A DNA stretch of 64,000 nt from Ischnura elegans (Eukaryota; Arthropoda; Insecta; Odonata; Coenagrionidae), in the NCBI RefSeq assembly GCF_921293095.1, contig NC_060247.1, positions 110,007,111-110,071,110 on the forward strand. The letters are read 5' to 3'. This document shows positions 22,701 through 34,500 of this stretch, piece by piece. How positions within the stretch are numbered: the stretch's first letter is position 1; every line of letters begins with the position of its first letter. The notes beneath the pieces were generated by a model. That model saw only the letters and a program-made list of their open reading frames with translations, made no database searches and had not been told where the DNA came from. The translations under genes were made by a program, and so were the position numbers.

Positions 22701-25700
22701 AATCATTTTCCTTGACCGCGGCTCGAATCCGTACCTCCCGATTTCGAGCCGTGTTTTCTGGAAGGGCCAAGGTATCTCCTTCCCTTACCATATTTTGATT
22801 CCAATCCCGGTTAAGAAAAATGATTTTTCCCTCTTTCGAAGTTTTACAGTATAAGTGTATATTCGGTTGATTTCACAGAGGTGAAACGCTACCTAGTGCG
22901 CGGCTACTCTTGAATAACTTCAGAAATTAAATTTCAATCAGTAGGTGGAATTCTGGTATTTATTATTCTTCATCTCAGAAAAATGTATAATTCTGAACAA
23001 TACTTCAGGTTCATCACATTATTTGATCAACCAGTATTTTTCCCAAATGCGATATATCTTAAGATACTACTTTTTTCAAGCCATAGCCTTTATTTCATAA
23101 TTTGACTATGTTCTCAAACAAATATTACTTTTAAAATGTTCCAAAGATTGGTGGTGCGGAAGCAAAATAACCAGCGATAGAAGAAGCATGAGAAAATTAG
23201 CTGGAGAAGAACCTGGGCTATGGTGACAATGGACGAAAAGAAGGATATACTTTCCAGCTGGAGGTTTAAGTGGAAGAGGCATAAAATAATCATTCAAAAT
23301 TACACTTCTCTATGGTGATTACACTAGTACGATGAAATCAGCAGTGGAATGAAGGGTTAAGGCATTTAAAATGTGGTGCCGCAGAAGAATGATTATAATG
23401 AAATATATCGACTTACTAGAAGCATAGAGTAAGTATAGACTTACTCTATGCTAGTAGTGAGAAATGATGAAGTCTCAAGAAGATAAGGAGGGAAGAGAAA
23501 CCTCATAAAACTGAAAAAACGGAACCTTTTAACCAACCATAGTTTGAGGCGTGAAGGCCTGATGGAAACTATCTTCGAGGGACACGTGAATGGCATGAAT
23601 GGAAAAGAAATAGCTCACATAAAATACAGGGTGTCCCATTTATCTTGACCACCCGAAATAACTTTTTGTCCAGATGCAAATTCAAAAATGTGTCAAGCAA
23701 ATGTTCATCAGCCGTCAGGAGGATATTAATCAGCATGATTGCCTTCCTTGTAGCTTTGTTATTTACAAATATATGAACAGGAGTTATAGGAGAGGAAATG
23801 AATTGCCCAATAAAAAATATAGGGTGCCATTTAAAAAAGACATACCGCTGTTCATACCTTTGTGAATAACAAAGTTACAAGACGGCAATCATGCTGATTA
23901 ATGTCCCCTTGACGGCTAATGAACATTTGCTTGAAATGATGAAAGATGCGAAAGAGGAGAATTGCTTAAATCCGAAAAGAGCTTCAGATTGGAGAATTGA
24001 GTGGACTGCTCTGTAAAACCAATCTGAGGTTGCCGAACTTTGGTGATGATGATGACCCTCGTTATAAACAGTGTATTGCAGAATAAGGAATTTTATTTGT
24101 GTGTTTAGGATAGTGAGGATCAAAATTGAAAATGCAGGAAATGTTTCAATAGAAGAAATTCATGTGCCACTAGCTAATCAAATATTAAGTAATTTCCAGC
24201 GACAATTTAAATTTGGAATGCTTCCTAAACCAATGAAGGTGTCTTTTCTATCTTACCTGCATAAGTGCTTGCAATACAGGCATTTTGTCTGGTTGTACAT
24301 TGACATTGTCACGTTAACTTCTTCATCGGAAAAATCATGATCAAAGCAGCTCCTAAAGATTCTGGTCCTTTCCTGAAATAATAATCCATTTGTAAATAGT
24401 TAGAGAAACTTATGGCGGTAAAATAATTTGGATAATGTGGTGTTGGTGATTACTTGCTGTCAGTTGGTGCAATAAATTGACACAGTCGATTATTTTTGCA
24501 ATTTTTTCCGATATATATATTTCGATCAAATCCATTATTCATCATCATGTTTACTGGCTATGAAATACTGGGGATGAACTTAATCCCTTATCATTTGCTA
24601 TTCAGGGTAACGTAAAGAGTCTTATTAATAAGCCAAAATGATGATGAAATGATTTCTAACTTTTTTGTAAGAGTAAGAAAAAAAAAGAAAAATTTTTGTA
24701 AGAGTAAGGTGGTTTATACAATTACTTATTCATAATATTCACTTAATATGGATTGGTAACAATGTTGGAAAGAAGTGTTTCCAAACATGAAAACGCTGTT
24801 CCTTAATTTTATTGATCACTCGGGTATCTTTTGTTGTACTTATGATTTCAAAAGGGGCTACAAAAAGGAATACTTGGAAGTGATATGGGTGAAACATAAT
24901 TTTTCTACCCATGAATTTTATAATGCATTATCTGGCCACTTAGATTAAAATGGGTCGTTAAAATATGAATAAACAGCTTAATTGCAATATTTATTAAGTT
25001 GAAATGACGTTTAGAAGCAAAAAAAAATCAACTTTAATTGAACCTGGGATCTTATATCCACCACATTCCACTCTTATATCCACCAAAGTATCCTTGTTGT
25101 AAATAAAAAGATAATCAATATTGAAATGAGAACAGCATGAATTTAGGTGATATTGAAAAATTGAAACAATATTTAAGCGTTTCTAACACAAAAAATACTT
25201 ATTCATTATTGAGTCCTATAAATGATGTTAACGCACTCGTTTTTCTTAGCACAGTGAACTGTGCACAGTGTACAGTACAGAACACTTAGCACAGTGTAAT
25301 AAACAATTTTCCTCACCTGAACCTGGTTTTGACAGTCCAACGAGACTTCACAAGTATTACCGGATGGATCATTGGTGCTACATAGGATATGAGTTGAAAA
25401 TACCATTACAGCACCTGTTAGGATAAAATGAAAATGCACGGTGATTAGGTAGTCTGAGGATATTTAATCTGCTCTTTTATTTCGAATTTCTCCAGAATCC
25501 ATTTCTATTGATCTACTCACATCTCAATCTCGAGGTAGTTTGTTGTAGATATCCGGCATGTTATTGTCTTGATGAGAAGGATATTTCGATGGAAACCCGA
25601 GCAAAAATGTTACCAAATGATTGCCATTTTTCGACTGACACCACGATCTTAAGGACAGGCGCGATCATTGTATTAAAGCAATGTCATGTTTTCGTAGAGT

Positions 25701-27454
25701 GCCGTCAAATAAGTACACTTTACTGTTTGTCTTTAACATTATCTCTATGCAACAATTTTCATGTCAGTGGGATAGAATGTGCGTCCACTTTAAGCTCATT
25801 TAAATGCAGTATAAATTAGTTGAAAAAACTAACGTTTTCAGTACAAATTTTTTAATGTAAGAACAACTCTTTCTTTTCAACATAATATCTATTTCTCATG
25901 TCAGTGAGATATATTGTGCGTCTACTCTAAGCTCATTTTTGCGGTAAAAAACTTCAAAATATGAGAAAATTATCAGAACGCATTTTATTCGTATGAAAGT
26001 TTTCTGTGATGAATCTACGAAAGTTAATGAATAAGTGTGAGAGCTGGTTCGAGGTTGAGGATAAAAGGCAGAGAGACTGAGTATTATTAAAACATTGCGT
26101 AATACAATCACTGCGCCATCATTCGTGTTCAGTTAAAAGACCGTAAAACTTAATTATTGAAAAATAAATGTCCATATTTCTCGACGCCTTCGCTTCAATA
26201 GAGTCATTAGTGATGGGTCAAACAATGGTGGCCTGCGTCGACATCCATTCGTACTTATTATGAGGCAATCTAGAGAGTAAGTCCGAGTTTGTCCCAAGAT
26301 AACCCGCCATCACAAAGGAAACCAATTTTATCGTCGAAAGATGATGGCGGCACCATGACTTTGTCGGAATACCTTTTTCTCCAGTAGTGATAGAGTATAG
26401 CATTGCCAACCTGCCTGTTCCACCGACAGGTTGACACTGCTACCCTGCCGGTCTTTGCCTCGTCGCCTATCGTTGTGGAGCTTTTGCCTGTGATAGTGTT
26501 GCACCTTTTGCTGATTTTGTTCATGGGCGTACCCAGCGAGAGGCAGGGGGGCAGCTGCCCCCCCCTGGAAGCAAAAATCGCAAAAATGTTTAAGCAAAAT
26601 TAGTACTGAATTGAAACGAAAGTATTCGACAAATTTTCTTTGAACCCAAGAAAAATGATTTATATTAATATAAGTTATGTAACATAAATAATTTTTTTTT
26701 CAAGGAAATAATGTTATAAATCCCATGGCTTGCACCCCCCTAGACCATGGCTTGCCCTTTCCTTGTTATAATCCCGGGTACGCCCTTGTCCTGGTTGCTA
26801 AAGGGAGACAGGAATTGATTGTGGCTTCTCTCCCGTTATGTGGGCTGTCTGTTTTTGATCCGCGTTTGCACTTTTTTTCTCGCAACTTTACGCAATGTCA
26901 AACTACGGTGCTGGGACAAACTCTAAAATGTGCGCGTAGAAATTCTGCGTCAAACGCACCAAACCCCATCCGTATAGTACTTTGGTGCCAGTGGCGTAAC
27001 TAGACATAAGCTTTGGGAGAGGGATGGGAGGGCGACCCCTCCCCTGGCAACAAGGTGTCCGGAAATTTTTTTTGAAAAATTACGTACCTGGAAATACATT
27101 ATATATCATTTTGTCACTTAAAATCTAGCTTGAAGCAGATTCAGTTATTTCATGTCAAAACTAGACAATATAGTTTTAAATATTTTTTATATTTCTCTGA
27201 GTATTTGGGGGGAGGATCTATCCCCCTCATTCCCCCCCATAGTTACGCCACCGCTTGTTGCGATTGAGATAGGCCCTATAGTGTGACTGCACAAAATACA
27301 GACAGATTGACTCGCTGTGAAATTAATATATCTAGAAGCACCAGAATTTCGTTCGTGATACAGCCTGCGCGAGAGTATTAGTAAAGCAACACTGCACTGA
27401 AACTAGGATTAGGCTCTTACCGATGACAATCAGTAGATGGCACGAAGTCTTCAT
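19771..27454 (-). CDS. Gene C: secreted Cys-rich protein, 27-kDa haemolymph glycoprotein-like (6 exons)
   Basis: Exons: 27454-27421, 25414-25317, 24372-24257, 22609-22458, 22143-21993 and 19897-19771 (stop). They join in frame to 225 residues. The start is the second ATG of exon 1, because the upstream ATG runs into a stop after two codons. The signal peptide ends near residue 23 (STHILC). Exon 3 ends Cys-Leu-Tyr-Cys-Lys-His-Leu-Cys, giving an extra C-x2-C shared with gene D but absent from A and B. Exon 2 also has two cysteines rather than one, for 15 mature cysteines. The family spacings C-x8-C, C-x17-C and C-x8-C-x7-C are kept. Exon 6 is six codons shorter than in A/B and stops right after Ser-Lys-Tyr-Leu. 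The exon 4 donor (GTACCA) is weak but exactly positioned. N-glycosylation sequons occur in exons 3, 4 and 6. Family assignment (DUF1397-like) is inferred from cysteine spacing. Confidence 0.8.
21363..21882. mobile_element. MITE with ACCTTAGAGTAAGGAT termini
   Basis: The left end ACCTTAGAGTAAGGATAGG and the right end, its reverse complement with one change, are flanked on both sides by TGTA, a possible 4-bp target duplication. There is no transposase ORF in the 520 bases. It lies in intron 5 of gene C. Superfamily not assigned. Confidence 0.55.
22694..22833. mobile_element. Small inverted-repeat element with tRNA-like core
   Basis: GAGGAAAAATCATTTT (22694-22709) is mirrored by AAAATGATTTTTCCCTC at 22817-22833. 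The core includes a B-box-like GGCTCGAATCC and a second GATTCCAATCCCGG. The termini share the AAAAATCATT motif with 10289-10413, so the two may be one family. It lies in intron 3 of gene C. Confidence 0.45.
23340..23620 (+). pseudogene. RTE-like LINE 3' relic with internal palindrome
   Basis: Fragments of the LINE tail are readable: FKMWCRRRMIIMKYID, then REGLMETIFEGHVNGMNGK. These match the C-terminal region of the LINE at 60038-63456 (EMWCYRRMMKIKWIDRV, HDGLMKTIVEGQVEGKKGK). Between them lies a palindromic stretch at about 23413-23455 (arms containing CATAGAGTAAG / CTTACTCTATG). The copy is dead and lies in intron 3 of gene C. Confidence 0.6.
23690..23934. repeat. Fold-back inverted repeat
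   Basis: An arm at 23690-23780 is repeated in reverse complement at 23848-23934 with scattered mismatches; shared words include AAGCAAATGTTCAT and TTAATCAGCATGATTGCC. The loop is about 67 bases. It starts shortly after ACAGGGTGTCCCATTTATC (23628), which could be part of the same element. Intron 3 of gene C. Confidence 0.7.
26522..26788. mobile_element. MITE with CATGGGCGTACCC termini
   Basis: The left end CATGGGCGTACCCAGCG and right end CGGGTACGCCCTTG are inverted repeats over about 13 bases with one change. The interior is AT-rich and noncoding. It resembles hAT-type MITEs in end sequence, but I could not confirm an 8-bp duplication. Intron 1 of gene C. Confidence 0.5.
26989..27253. mobile_element. 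hAT-like MITE
   Basis: CAGTGGCGTAACTAG on the left and TAGTTACGCCACCG on the right are inverted termini. The flanking octamers TTTGGTGC and CTTGTTGC agree at six of eight positions, consistent with a decayed 8-bp hAT target duplication. No ORF. Intron 1 of gene C, close to exon 1. Confidence 0.6.
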
Positions 27455-28587
27455 GTCTGCATGCGTATGGCCCCACTGCAGCAGGCGAATCTAGTGAACT
27501 GCCTTGCGAGTAATGTACGAGATGGGTGGCTGTAGCTGGAACTGCATTCATGTGATCATCTCACGCCTCGTGAATTGGTTTAAGTGGCAGAGAAACGAGG
27601 CCACTGCGTTGAAGGATGTCAATGATGCAATAGGGAGTTCTTGCACTGAAAAACTTAAAGGGAGGCGATTCATCTAGACTCAGATTCGCGTCCGCAAATA
27701 TTTTAAGTACATTTTCACCTCCGATGAATGCTTCTCCGGTGTCGGGTGATCGATCATTAGAACTTGAGACGTTAAAAGTGACCCAACGGAACTTTGGTAT
27801 CCACCATGCTGACCCTAACCCGATGGGAAACCCGAGAAGTATTTGTTTGGTTCATAACATGATGATGTCAATTTCAATCAACCGGGAAAATAGCTGGAAA
27901 ATTTAATTAATTATAAATATTATTATTTTTATTATTTTAGAATTATTTTGAAGGTCCAGTCAGCTTGAGACAGAGCAAATCTAAATTAAAGTATTTAAAT
28001 AGCAAGCGTTATTGCTAAGACATATGTAAATAAGAGTCTCCAGTTATTAAGAAAAAAAAACTCAGAAGTATGCTTGGGGAAATGATTCATATACTTCGCC
28101 ATATTTTTGACTGTTTATTCACTTCCATTTTATCTTTCCTTTCTCTCCCATCGGGCGAAGTCGTACGGCATAGTGAATTCTGGTCTGAGTGACCGGCATC
28201 ATGACATAATGCTTCATTTCTGGGAAACTCATTGTATAAACACCCAGTAAGAAAGGTGATTCAAGCCTATTAAATGTTGTTTTGTTTCGTATTTCCCGCT
28301 CACTCGTATGAAATACGCTGGCTAAAAAAATACATTTTGGCGAAAATTGACTCAGATGCTCCAGAAATTATGTAAGACCAATAAATGTGAAGAATTTCAA
28401 ATTCAGTTTAACCTTATTTATTTAAATTAAATGTGTCAAAAGATTACAGCTTTGTGTCATTAGAAATTAAGTTGACAATTTTTAAAGCAAGTAGAGAACG
28501 CTTGATGAAGAATAAATTCGTAAAATTATATTGTATGCTTTGCAATTGATCACATTAGACACTCAATACATCGTGTCCATAGAAATA
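27455..28587. other. Intergenic, gene C promoter side / gene A 3' side
   Basis: About 1.1 kb separates the gene A stop from the gene C start, the closest spacing in the cluster. Apart from the gene A polyadenylation hexamer, I see no element or ORF worth calling. Confidence 0.6.
28417..28422 (-). promoter_or_regulatory. Candidate polyadenylation signal of gene A
   Basis: AATAAA within TTTAAATAAATAAGG on the minus strand, about 165 bases past the stop. Gene B has the hexamer in the same relative place (42590-42595), in aligned sequence. Confidence 0.5.
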
Positions 28588-31500
28588 CTAGTTTTTGGGA
28601 ATATTTTCGAGATACTTGGAACAAGAGGTTTCTTGTTTCCATTTCGATATGATCCTGGTCATAACTTTTTTCATCTCCTCTGAACACTTGTCAAACTTTT
28701 CTTCTGAGCACTCCATGAAATCGAGGTACTTCCTGAAATGATAAGTTTCCATGAATACCAACCTTATTCACTGCGTGTACGTACTTTTGGACCCTCATGT
28801 GAATTTTAATTGTTCAAGGATAGCGGCATTTTTGTTATTCCGTTGAATAACGCATTGGCTGACTGTGTATAAGAAAGGAACAACACTAGCAAGTTTGCCG
28901 TGCAAAATGTACAAAACTCTCGTAAAACCGATAAAACATTGACATTTTCTCATATATTGCACATAAAAATGACCTTCGAGACCCATCAAAGCCAGTGCAT
29001 ATACTTATGGACACTAAAAAAATATTTTTTCGGAATGAGCACATTTTTAATAAAAATTTCATGGAATAAATTTAAAGGCATGAAGGAAAAGTTAACCCTA
29101 GAACGACGGGCTGGGTCCAATGGACCCAGTTCGTAGTTTTGAAAGTTTATAATTATGTCAAAAATGCACGAAACTGATTTTTACGCCGTGACTTTTCCTA
29201 AATATATGTCCTCTAAAACATAGCAAGAAATAACGAGAATGGGCTCATTACATTTTATAGTATACTACAAAGTTACATAGTGGACGGACTGGGTCCATTG
29301 GACCCAGTCGACTATTTTCAATGCTATGGGTGATTCATTTCAACTTATCAGCAATTTACTTATTTACTTTGTATTTTTGGGAGATTCAATATTTATGGTG
29401 ATATAAACAAAGTGGTAGGCGATAGTTATTATGAATATACTAATGGTGGGTAACGAATCGCAATCAATGTCTTTCGTTTTCTTTGATGAAGGAAACTACC
29501 TTATTCTACCTACTCTTTATAGTGGTCTCTTTTAAATTAAAGATAAACTTCAAAAATTAAATGATATGCTTAGTTTTTTTTTGGATGGATCAAATGTAAA
29601 AGTAATCAAAAATCTTACTCAAGTGAGTAAGGGAAGGATGAGATTCAGAAGCATCATATTTTGCTGGCTAGGTGAGAGGGGAGGTCAAAAATGTGTTTGG
29701 GCTACTCATGAACGGACCTTATTAAAACGGAGGCCAATATACCACTGACTGCAAGAATACTCACTGACAAATGAATTTTTGGTCAAAGATATCCTCCTCC
29801 GGGAGTGGGTAGTCGCAGATGGCTACCTCGCTGAAGTCATCCGCTCCACCCAATCTGGATCGACACAATTTCGAAACGTTGGAAAAGCAGGTGCTTTGAT
29901 CTTCGTTCATGAACACTAGAAATGGAGAGTTATTCATTTATTACATATTGCGGCAAGAAGGCTATTTCCTCTTGGCAGCATTAGATTTAAACTCATTAAT
30001 GGCAAATGTACCTATCTAATAACAAAGTAAAGAAGCAGACGATACAATGTATGGTAAAAATACAATACAATAATTCTAACGTCATACAGCTAACAAATGA
30101 AGATTTACCCAATTTTAAACTCTCGACGATAGACCACAGTGTCATCAATCAAGAACCCATGAAGACGTATTCCTAAAAATTTTGGCATTTCCAGGGAAGA
30201 TCTTAAAAATCTTCTTCTTCTTCCTTCCAGATTAGGCTACTAAGCTTGTTCCGGCTCCTCATTGCCATATTTTTCTTGGTCTTAAACACTCCTCTTGCCA
30301 ATATTCCATTGCTTGTTGTGGAATTCTTTCATTTGGCATTCGAAGTATATGGTTCTTCCATTTGCTTTTGTGTTCTTGTTATTTATCAGTAACTGCCTGG
30401 ACACCCAGTTCATCCCTTACTTGAGAATTTCTCAAGTAAGGGATGAACTGGGTAATTTATCGAATCTTGTGCAGCCGATCTTAAAAATTTCATTCCCGAC
30501 GATTCTATCTGCCTTAATTCATTAATGTTTGGTACCCAACATTCTGATTCGTAGAATAAGGACTGCCTTCACTTTCACAGGGTTACCCGAGAGGTAAGAA
30601 GGCTTCTGTTTTCTCCCACTTTCCTTAGCACTTCCTCATTACTTGCTCGGTCGTTCCATCTTATCTTCATCATGCTTCGGTAGCAGCACATTTCAAATTG
30701 CTTAAACTCTTGCTTTCACTCTTGACCTATCTGCTGCTGTCAGCGTCTAAACCTCGCACCCATAGATAAACATGCTACATGTGTAGTATCTGATGAATTT
30801 TTCCTTACTTATATGCTTTAATTGTCCGAGATCTAGGTATTGCTTGAGATCGAGTTACAAATGAAAATTTGAGGAACTTCCCAGTACATACCGCTCAGTA
30901 ATTCGGCGTCGTTATCACACAATGCACGGATACTCTCCTCCACCAATCCACCCACGAAAGGAACCATGGTCACCGACTTGTTGGAGAATGTCTTAAGTTC
31001 GTCGACAGATTCTCTAATGCATTGAACGATCTCGTCCTGTTTTCTGGAATAAGATAGAAAATTCGATTTTCTGTATTTTGCATTGGAGAGATACGTGTCC
31101 AGGCTTAAGGTGGCGTCCATTAATTACTTGAGGCGATTTTAGTGATTTTAGTACATTTCCTCCACCACATATGGTGAGACTTGGTAAAGATCCCCTTCCT
31201 TTACCCTCAGATGAGATCGTTCAAAATGCGTATTTTCAAAGACAATAAGTTAGAATATACATAATTACATTGAATTTATAAAAAAACTATTTTTAAATTA
31301 TTCTTATTTAAAGTCAGCTAAAACTTGTATTTAAGATTACTAAGATCCCAATTTTTCTGTTTCTTGCGGAAAAAAATTACGCGATACTTGCCAGGACTCT
31401 CCCTCACTTGAGGTAGGGTGAGCATTGGTTTGCCCCATCCGTCCCTAAACGCCTCACGTAATTAATGGATGAACCCTATCCAAACTCACCCACAAAATTG

Positions 31501-34500
31501 TGCTGTCATTGAATTAACAGCTTCAATTTTAATACTCCTCCTGGAAAATCACTATACCAAGAACGAGTTAAATTACAGACGACTACAGAAATAATACTTG
31601 TTGTCAGTCATTGTAATATTTTACCTTATTTAGATTTTAAAATACTAAATAAATTATTTATTACAATATACATTACCAGCCAGCGACTCGCCGTTGCTTG
31701 GGAAGGATGGTACCCAGAGATGGGGAAACTTAGGGCTTGGAGTTCATGGTTACATTGGTTATGGTTAAATGGTCATATTTGCCTCTCAATAGGAAATTTT
31801 GAAAGAACGTAAGAAGAAACACGATTTGTCTGAATGCTCGGTTAAAATGACAGCTTGGTTGTTTATGGGCCATTTACCTGTGAACGGTGAAGTTGCGAGT
31901 AAAGGCAGTACTGGAACTGAAATTCCCCCAATCGGCCTTCACATCACACGCAGTGCGCACAATGATGTGCGAACATGGCAGAGTGAATGGAATGTTACCG
32001 GAAGATGGAGGAGTAAGCAGAGGGTAGGGAATGGGTGCAAGGTGGCGCTGAGCGCACTTGCTGTCAGGGATGGCAATAGAAACGAAACGAAAAGTCGAAA
32101 CCGATACAATTTCAATACTTTCGTTCTCAGGAGCGAAATGTATAGACGGAACGAAATGGATTTAAACCCGGGGAGCTAAACACAGGGTCGAGACGAAATC
32201 GGAATCAAATCTACCTCGGGTCGTGACTAAACTAAAACTCTGGGACGAAACGAAACGCAGATAATGTTTCGCACCGGAGGGACCACGTTCTTTACAATCG
32301 AACAGTTTAGTTTCGACCCACACACCGAGTACGCAGTATGGTTGAATGAAGTAGTGGTTCGGCCTATCGCCATTAGATGGATGGGGCACTCATTTTTTTT
32401 TACCACCAACAGGAGAACAGTGAACACAAACTGGCCGTTTAAGTTTTAAGCTCAATGATTGAACCTCTCCTTATTCTGTCATGGCTTGGTTAGAAACTGC
32501 TACCTCTTATCCCCCTCCACTCAACTTCTTGGATCGAAACTTAACTATGAGCATCGGATTTTCGATCAATTTAGTTGCGTTCCTGGGAGTAAAGTTTCGT
32601 TCTGGATCGAAACTAAACTCCTTGGTGATTTTAATTTCGTGCGAGAAGGAAACTAAACCTAGGCCTCGTATTTTCGTTTTCCTCCGGGTCGAAACGAAAC
32701 AGTTTCGTTTTCTTTCACTTGCCATCCCTGCTTGCAGTGTATAATGGTCTAGGAGACTGCATAGAGGAGGCCCAATTCCATTCCATAGAAGGCTGATATC
32801 TGCTGCCGCTTCAGTCGCATTTTCATCGGTTTTCAAAAATGTCCGCGGCGCGGTGATGAGTGGTGCGATCCACTTTTTTTCCAATATTTTGCACTGTAAG
32901 GTTCGTAATTGCGAGGAATTTCATAGATCACATCATCATGTTTATTAATATCAGATAGAATCCGTAATGATACTTTATTTCCCATGAAACTCAATTTGTC
33001 CGTCAGCGACACGAGTGTCGAGTTTTGTAAACTCATTTAAATGCGCGGTGGTTGACAACACATTTAGAGGAAGACTTGAAGATCCTCTTTTGCAATATTC
33101 TTGGTAATGGTAATGAGAGAACGACGCAAAGTATGCGTCGGACGCAACCGAATGAAGTACTACAGGGTTCGCGAGCATGCGATGCACTTTTGTGCTAACT
33201 TTCGTCGCAATCCATGCAGCCGTATGGTAATGTATAGAGCACAGAAAAACCGATATCCTCTTTTAAATGTGTTTATTGATAATATGTTGAATGCTTCTTA
33301 CCTGCATGTGTGCTTGGATAGCATGTACTTAGTTTCGTTATGAAGTGCCATCGTCGCATTGATCTTTTCCACGGTGAATTCTTTTGAAATACATTCATGC
33401 AAAAGATCTCTTCTTTTCTGTGGAAAAATAGATTTCGCATTATTTTCAGCGGCGACAGTCCCTCGAATACATATTTATTCTCATTCACTCATTACTAACT
33501 TGGAATATGGAAATAAAATTTAGGGAACTTTTTCATTATTTTCTTATTTATCATACATGAAATGCACAACAGTAACTGGTGTTTAAGTAAATACATGTTT
33601 TATATCCCCTCTTATAAGACAAGGCTGAAAGTCGTAGGAATAGATTTGGATGCGGACGACAAAGCGCTCAACATGATTTTTATATGGAACGAGGCATTGA
33701 AAAAAATGAGGATAGGGAAGGAGTTTATTGTAGTTTCATTGTGATTGATTTATCGACAAATTATATTATAAATGTGATATACCTATGGATAATATTTAAT
33801 GCCAATAATTACATGGTTATTATGGGAGAGTTATCAACAAAATCTTCAAAAGTAGTTAAACATACTATATGGTTTTAAAAATACGAAATATTTATGCTCA
33901 ATGAGAAAACAGCAAGCAATTAGGAGTGTTGGAGGGCTTCGGCAAATGTTTTTTTTTGCTTACGAGTGGGGTTTAAAAATTTGCTCACGTAATACTTGAA
34001 CGCTCCCTCAGCAAAACACACGTCGTCCTCTTTACATATAAATATGATTATCACTGTTATAGTACTTACATTTGACCTGCTCCTGCATTCAAAAAACTCG
34101 TGGAATTCGGCCTCAAGGGAGTTCGGTGCCTCAGTTGTCGTTGCAAGAATAAGAGTTGGAATCACTAAAATAGTGCCTGTGGTGATACAAATTAAAGAAT
34201 GGTCAATTTAGTGAAGTAGATGTGAACTAGATTGAATGGAAATTCACGAAAGACTTGAGGATGCATATCTCTTGCTTGATTTCTCTTTTTTGAGATCGAT
34301 CGCTAAAACTTGAAACTTATTGTATCGGGAAACATAATCACAGGTACACTAACATGCGACGCTATGCTCTATTTCATTCTCTAAAGAGACCTCATACATT
34401 CACCCTTGAATATGACTTCGTGTGAAGTGTTGAAACCTTTCTTAAAAGAGAATGGCAGCGTATAGTGTTGATGCGTGGGTCAGATCATTAAAGCATTTAC

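Noticed and set aside
26270..26597. Overlapping minus-strand ORFs
   Set aside because: Three frames are open over the same bases beside a MITE; none resembles a family.
31799..32179. 126-residue plus-strand ORF
   Set aside because: It crosses the left end of the GAAAC-rich MITE, so it cannot be a native gene.
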